Source of the DNA: Leptobrachium leishanense
Lineage: Eukaryota; Chordata; Amphibia; Anura; Megophryidae
NCBI GenBank assembly: GCA_009667805.1
Contig: CM019067.1
Span: 242,083,721-242,147,720, forward strand
DNA length: 64,000 bases
Direction of reading: 5' to 3'
Shown: positions 58,642-64,000 of the stretch, in pieces
How the letters are laid out: each line of letters opens with the position of its first letter
How positions within the stretch are numbered: the stretch's first letter is position 1
Made by a program: the position numbers and the translations under genes
Notes under the pieces: model-generated
Told to the model about the DNA's origin: nothing
Seen by the model: the letters and a program-made list of their open reading frames with translations, nothing else
The model's database searches: none

Positions 58642-59579
58642 TGTAACATGCGCAGTGGCGCTCACACAAGAGTAACGAGGTTAAGATCCTTTTGGATGGA
58701 TTTATTGGTTCGATATTAGCAAAATAAACAGTACTTTCAGACTTATACTCCAAAGCCCGGGAGTATGACAAGACAACAGAACTGCTACTAAGCTCCAAAG
58801 GTTTCGAGACCAACGGACAACTTAGAGCACACAACAATACAGCAGATTGCAAGACAGAAACATCAGTACTGAGATACTCGGTAGAACAGGCAATGAATTG
58901 ATCAGACTGCAGGGCAGCCAACACACTGTCAGATTTTACGTTTTTAGACCAGCTTGATTGGGTATTCTGTAACTTATGATTACCAGGGTCTAGTGATACA
59001 CACACAGGTTTAGGGATCGTGCAAGCCTGAGTACTTTTGGCAAATCGAGCAAGCTGCACATAAGCTGATAACCAACAGTCTTTTGTATTCGTATATGGTA
59101 CTAGCGTAACCGATCGTATCTCAGAACCCTTAGACCTGGAGCTAACCCCGATAAGGTTGCAGTAAGAAAACCAGGGCGAGAGGGGAATCTTCCCATGAAT
59201 CGAGTAAAACCCCAAGCAGCGTGCATGGGGTTAAACCAATGATGCACAACACTAGTCACCACTATAGCATGAAACCTAAGATTGGTCAGAGACAAGCCGG
59301 GTCAAAAATAAGGAACAAGAATAATCGTAGACGAGCAGGGCCGGCAACAGATTAGCAATAATGAATTAGTGGAAGCGATGTGGGAACTGAACTCCACGTC
59401 AGGGAGACGAGGCAATTCCTCGCGCCCTGTTTTAAACCCAGCAGCTCCTTGTGACCACGCCAGGCCCCGCCCCCTCGGACGCCGCTCGGCCATTACTTGG
59501 TGCTGGCTCTCGACCAGCCCTTGGCACTGAACCTTGCCCAGACCCCCCAGGAAGCATAGCAGGGGCTGAGGATGTAACG
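58642..59579 (-). mobile_element. Solo LTR with 5-bp TSD
   Basis: Minus-strand LTR of 938 bp beginning CGTTACATCCTCAGCCCC (TG to CG by one change compared with 54516) and ending GCGCATGTTACA. Exact CATAT duplications flank it (58637-58641 and 59580-59584). GGTTTAAAACAGGGC is a possible TATA region, and AATAAA lies at 58701-58706 near the 3' end. The open minus-strand frame 58532-59215 (227 aa) covers most of the LTR without recognisable domains and is probably fortuitous. Confidence 0.8.
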
Positions 59580-59584
59580 CATAT

Positions 59585-60550
59585 GACTGTTTTGGGGCTC
59601 TCTGTTTCACTCATTGTCACTTTTTCCCCTAATCCCCTTCACCTTTCTACCTCCGTTATCTTTGAAGCTTGGAAGGTTCCCTGTTCTACTCCCCATTGCT
59701 CTCACATGCCTAGACAAAAACAAATTCATGTTTTCACTCCCCAGTGCCTCTGCGCATGTGAGAGGTCGTTGGAAATGTCTCCAATGGTCCGTAAGCTCTG
59801 TGCAAGAACAATACAATGCCGTTGCATCCAGAACAGAAGAAGGATGCAAGGTTTTACAAATGTGTTGAAAAAAAAATCCAGGCGTTTTTGTAATTTAACT
59901 GCTTGACATACACAGAAGTATCAGTAATGACTCCAAATAAAGATCAATCGATCGAAGTGGGGGTCTAGGCCCGTCGTGACTGGTATGGGATATCCTGTAG
60001 CAGATCCTAATCCATATAATGGACCTGCACCTGGACCGGGGAGCTCCGAGGCATAAGATACTTGCACACCTTTGCAGAATAACTCAGTCCAGAAAACCAA
60101 GATGGGAGCTTGAGCCAAGGAAATTTGCACTGGAGCAAAAAACAGGAAAATGGTAAATGGTTCAGACGATATCCAGAGGTCGGGGAAGGCTGTCAAGGTT
60201 CGCAGACAGTGAGGCAAAGCAGGGTCAAAATCCAGGTATTCAGAGAGTTATCACAGCACATCCATCATGAAAGACAAACACCAGATACTGAGGTTTTCAT
60301 AATTTAAACCATTATTATGTGTATACTTATTTAAAAATTGCAGGTTTGAAGAATGCACTCGCAAGACTTCGTCAAGTAAGGCTTATTGGCAATCTGCAAC
60401 GTCGTGTCTTGTGGAGTAATAAACCATAAATTACTGTTTTAAGCCCTGCAAATGCGAACTTCAAATCAACGGAATACCTCAGCGTCCAGGCGCATGAGCT
60501 GACTGATTGGTATTTTTGGAAGAGTGAGTTGCCTAATAAAATGTTAAATA
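59585..60550. other. Unique DNA, no gene recognised
   Basis: No repeat termini or domains found. Overlapping small frames on both strands have no recognisable motif. Confidence 0.35.
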
Positions 60551-60712
60551 CAGTACATCCATAAAGTATTCAGACACCTTCATTTTTTCACATTTTTTGT
60601 TGCAACCTTTTGGTAAAATTGTTTACATTAATTTTTTATCACGCTACACTCAGTACACAATAATGACAAAACAAAATATTACATTTTTGACAACATTGCA
60701 AATGTATTCAAT
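60551..60712 (+). mobile_element. Tc1-like terminal fragment
   Basis: After TA, CAGTACATCCATAAAGTATT and CAGACACCTTCATTTTTTCA match the well-known vertebrate Tc1 terminus; AATAATGACAAAACAAAATA is the subterminal part. It breaks off after ~160 bp without transposase. Confidence 0.82.
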
Positions 60713-60955
60713 GCAATAGCTTCTTGTACAGAAGCTTCTTGTTAGGAGAGTTCGCGTCTCCCTCATGCTGAAGTTAAAGGGTTATTTAGAAAACGCCAGT
60801 GTTTGCTGATGTTGCAAACAACGTTGAAATTCGCCAGACAAATGATAGTGCTTCACAAATGTAAAATCGAAACAGCTGCAGGAGAAGCTTCATAGTGATG
60901 TTTGCCGGTGGTTGCAACTTGGTCAAACAGCAGCCATTCATGGATAACCCTCATA

Positions 60956-61669
60956 GGGCACTATTACATTCCTAACGCAAACGTTAACGCTCACTTGCGT
61001 GAGCATTAACGTTTGCTGCGGTATTTACCGCATATTACAATCCAAACGCAAACGGGTTAAAAAACCCATTTGCGTTTGGTACCTTGCGCTCCTCTGCGCG
61101 AGGTTACTGCACTTTGCGCTCCCTATACTTAACATGGGGAGCGCAAAGTGTTAATCAGCGATGGATTATAATTGATTAACTGATTAACGTCTGATTAACT
61201 GATTAACGTCAGCGCAAAGTTAACCAGAGCCAGGACTTGGTGTTAACGTATTCCGCTCTGCAGAATCCGTTAACACCAGCTTTAAAAATAAAAAAACAGA
61301 TCCTATACTCCCCTCCTGTCCCGCAGCGAGGACCGCGGCTCTGTTCGCATCCTCCGGCCGGCGGGAGCAGGGAAAGACTGGGGGAAAAAGTCCCCCCAGT
61401 CTCTCCCTACGTATCACTACGCCGACCAGCTGGATCTGGCGAGGCGAGATCGAGATCCGGCTGATCACGGGACTGTCAGGGAGGAACTCAATGGAGTCCT
61501 ATAGACTCCAGCGAGCATCCAAGATTTTACGCTCGATAACAATGCAGGCAGCATTTTGTGAGCCTGCATTGTAATCCAGCATTAAAACGCGGGCGCAAGG
61601 GGGAAAACTGTGGGTGCAGTTTTTCCTCCCTTGCGCCTGCGTTTTAACGCTAAGAGCGTAATAGAGCTC
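60956..61669. mobile_element. MITE family C relative, 714 bp
   Basis: GGGCACTATTACATTCCTAA and GAGCGTAATAGAGCTC at the ends; ATA on both sides (60953-60955 and 61670-61672). A self-complementary AACGCTCACTTGCGTGAGCATT is at the left, ACTGGGGGAAAAAGTCCCCCC in the middle. Shares its GC-rich interior with 31.9 and 50.0 kb. Confidence 0.78.
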
Positions 61670-61672
61670 ATA

Positions 61673-62655
61673 ATGTCTGAAAGGTTTAGCAATTTAAAAG
61701 AGTCACTGTCTTAGTAAGTAAGTCTACTGCCTTATAAGAAATGGTGCAGGTTATACTTTTTCTTGTCACATTTGTTTATCCAAGAAAACGTTAAGTCATT
61801 AGATCAAGTGGTTCGGGCTGAGTTGAAATTCGGGAAAATTATCGACAATTCTGCAATTCAGATTAATCCAAATTACGAATTGCCGATATCCGAGGTGAAT
61901 TACTGCCCAAATAAAAACATCCTGAATTGATTCGATTATAATCATCCAAGTCAGAGCTAACGCTGCTCCACGTTTCTATTGGCATACATGCGTCATTCTG
62001 TGCACGATTTCTGAGCCTATGGTCAATATGTGTATCATCATGTGTTTCAAAGTAATTTTCACTCCTTCGTTATTGTGAGCATCATTTTGGATCACAGGCT
62101 TTATCCTGTGCAGCAATTTTTAAGCACATGCATCATTTTGAAAAATAAATGTTTATTTAGTTTTAGAAAAAATGCACGCAAGAAATAATAATATACAAAA
62201 GTTAGCGAAAACATCTACATATTAATATACCCATTACAATACGTAGCTTGGAGGAGTGAGAAAGGAGATAAAAAAAAAGGGGGAATAGGTTTTATAGCCA
62301 CATACGTCATTTTGTCTCCTCTGCATCATACTGTCATTTCGGAGCCATTCTTGCGTCGTTCAGTGTAGGTTTCTATATTTTAATACATTGCGATTCCGTA
62401 TATCAAAAACAGACAAATATATGGGACACAACCGATATTCTGAATCAGTCCAATATTTAAATATCAGAAGTCTCAGATATATCTGAATCGGCTGATGCAG
62501 ATTATTTCAAAATTTCACATTTTTGAACTCTGACACATTCCAAACTGAAATTGTTGGCTGTCCACATTTCTATAAGGCATGTGTCACGATATAGCACCGG
62601 GGTGGTAAAGGTCCGAACCCTGAATGCCGGGATATGAGTCCAGGGGTGAGTTACT
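61673..62655. other. Unique AT-rich DNA; LTR-like start at ~62585
   Basis: Nothing recognised to 62580. TGTCACGATATAGCACCGGG at 62583 looks like the start of a Gypsy-type LTR, cut off by the minisatellite at 62656. Confidence 0.35.
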
Positions 62656-62875
62656 GTAAGTTTAATATGAGTTTTATTGCTGTGGAGCTCTCGGATACGC
62701 TCAAACACACCACACACTACTGTGAGTTTTATTGCTGTGGGGCTCTGTGATACACTCATACGCACTGCACATTACTGTGTGCTTTATTGCTGAGGAGCTC
62801 TGTGATATGCTCATACACACTGCACCTTACTGTGACTTTTATTGCTGTTGAGCTCTGTGATACGCTCATATGTGT
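62656..62875. repeat. Minisatellite, GAGTTTTATTGCTGTGGAGC unit
   Basis: Four units of ~57 bp (CTCTGTGATACACTCATACG, ACTGCACATTACTGTG). Same unit as at 7.5 and 55.6-56.2 kb. Confidence 0.88.
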
Positions 62876-62918
62876 CACGTGTTTTCATCTTTTGCTCCAG
62901 GCAGCACAGTGGCTTGGG

Positions 62919-63060
62919 CAGGCCCTGAGCGTGGGGGTTGACAGCACGGGCTATCTACATGAGGAAGCCAACAAATGAGCTAAAGGTCTGTGAAACCTTT
63001 GCTTTTGCCATAAACTCCTGCTTGACAGCCCGTACTGTCAACCCCCACGCTCAGGGCCTG
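62919..63060. repeat. Inverted repeat, 34-bp arms
   Basis: CAGGCCCTGAGCGTGGGGGT (from 62919) pairs with ACCCCCACGCTCAGGGCCTG (to 63060) with about one mismatch over 34 bp; the spacer is 74 nt. Confidence 0.85.
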
Positions 63061-63618
63061 GGGGACATGTAAATGTATGACGACTTCAGCACCACCATAG
63101 AAACATATAACTGTATCCTGATTGGCTGAGTCCTGAAATAGACTTGTACATGATGGATACTTCAATAAGTCGTAGAAAACCAGGAATGAACTGTAGTGAT
63201 TAAAATGGAAAGATCCCTTAGGAATATCTCTTTTTTTCAGCAGTGCACACTTCAAATGCATTATTGATGTCGTTAAGTCTGGCTGCTTCTAAGAAAGTAC
63301 ATGTAGTATTAAATCTCTCTCTCTCTGTTACCGTTTCCTTTTCTCTTTCTCTATTTTCTAATCCCCGTGTGGATTCTCTTGGCTTCTGCATTTGGCTCAC
63401 CTCATTCTCAGCTGAGTGCTAATTGCTACTGTTTAGCAGTGAACAAGCAATTTCAAGGTTTCCCCGATCCGAGTCATCATTGATTTGAAAGTGGACACTA
63501 GTTCTTAGTTGACCCTACAGCCTAACTCTGTTCAATGCATTAAGCCGCTAACCCTTTCGCCACCAAATACTTCTTGTTGAAATAAATACTACCATTACAC
63601 TTACTTAGAACATGGGAT
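63061..63618. other. Unique DNA with a short (CT)n tract
   Basis: CTCTCTCTCTCTCTG at ~63315. No gene or transposon end recognised. Confidence 0.4.
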
Positions 63619-64000
63619 CACTGGTTTATTTTGGCCTAGGCCAACAAGGCCTAGGCCTAGGGCGGCACTTTACAGGGGGCGGCGGCCCGTTGGGTGGCCC
63701 CACCCCTAAGAAAAAACATTTTTTTTTTATTTATTTTTTTACTTTTGAAAACTATTTTACCAGGAAGGAAACATTGAGATGTCACTAATTTTAAAGTATG
63801 TCCTGGGTAGGCAAGGCCTAGGCTTTCACTTTCCAGGGGGCAACAAAAAACCTCACCACTAATTGGGTTACTCACAGAGCACCGAAATGACGCCAACATT
63901 TTGGTGTTCTGTAGTTCCCTGCACTTCGGGGAATAAAATTTCCCCACCCTGCAGTGAATTCACCATTCACCGCAGGGTCCCCAAAGTGCATGGAGTCGGC
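63619..64000. mobile_element. Second copy of the 51.7-kb composite, cut by the window edge
   Basis: CACTGGTTTATTTTGGCC corresponds to the CAGTGGTGTATTTTGGCC end at 51717. Then GGCACTTTACAGGGGGC, the inverted SINE 3' part, CACCACTAATTGGGTTACTC (no Harbinger-like insertion here) and AGAGCACCGAAATGACGCC follow. Continues beyond 64000. Confidence 0.8.

Noticed and set aside
58532..59215. 227-aa minus-strand frame
   Set aside because: It lies almost wholly inside a solo LTR and shows no gag, protease or env-like motif; blocks shared with 54.5-55.3 kb are in LTR sequence.
54516..59579. A single provirus bounded by the two related LTRs
   Set aside because: The LTRs are in opposite orientation, one has its own TSD, and no gag-pol sequence lies between them.

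Overview
The window looks like a gene-poor intergenic (or deep intronic) stretch of a vertebrate nuclear genome, most likely an anuran amphibian. The case for a frog is inference from composition: AT-rich unique DNA packed with short non-autonomous DNA transposons (Harbinger-, hAT-, piggyBac- and Tc1-type), L2/CR1-type LINE 3' ends of the kind common in frogs, Gypsy-like LTRs, a Penelope-like relic and many minisatellites. No prokaryotic operon, CRISPR array, rRNA gene or host protein-coding gene could be recognised. The only full-length protein gene I can support is a Tc1-family transposase (44480-45514, minus strand). Nearly all other open frames are repeat artefacts.

Layout. 0-5 kb: a Harbinger-like MITE (247-709), mostly unique AT-rich DNA, a second MITE (4005-4312) and the first block of an ~50-bp minisatellite. 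5-9 kb: a hAT element with another hAT MITE inserted in its end (5218-6088), a 1.5-kb hAT carrying minisatellites (6544-8059) and an LTR-like element with 4-bp target duplications (8098-8964). 9.8-11.7 kb: a Tc1-like remnant split by a 1-kb piggyBac-like element. 13-17 kb: two Gypsy-like LTR candidates and a perfect 36-bp hairpin. 17.7-23.6 kb: a TA-flanked MITE family, an L2 LINE 3' end and a hAT MITE inside a purine-rich tract. 25-32 kb: a second L2 3' end, large GC-rich MITEs that start GGGCCCTATTAC, Harbinger-like MITEs, a long palindrome and piggyBac-like copies. 33.5-36.3 kb: a degenerate repeat zone leading into a 1.7-kb array of a 21-bp satellite. 36.3-37.6 kb: the cleanest non-repetitive GC-richer block, with two possible minus-strand splice donors. 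37.6-43.5 kb: more MITEs, a 119-bp-armed foldback and a hAT carrying a minisatellite. 43.7-46.1 kb: a Harbinger-like MITE holding a hAT MITE and the intact Tc1 element. 46.7-50.4 kb: Harbinger-like MITEs, one holding the LTR-like element and one a tRNA-type SINE. 50.7-51.1 kb: a Penelope-like GIY-YIG relic. 51.7-56.5 kb: a composite, probably one hAT copy filled with later insertions. 57-64 kb: tandem duplications, a solo LTR with a 5-bp TSD, further MITEs, and at the right edge a second copy of the 51.7-kb composite.

The elements work together only as layers. Several nestings are resolved to the base by their target-site duplications (TSDs), and two insertions can be checked against an empty site inside the window: the Harbinger-like copy at 51935 against 63.86 kb, and the GGGCCCTATTAC-family copy at 41184 against 40.75 kb. 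I found no new defence, metabolic or regulatory system. The most distinctive points are the intact Tc1 gene, hAT elements that carry minisatellites, a MITE family with unspecific 3-bp TSDs, and block duplications inside the 21-bp satellite.
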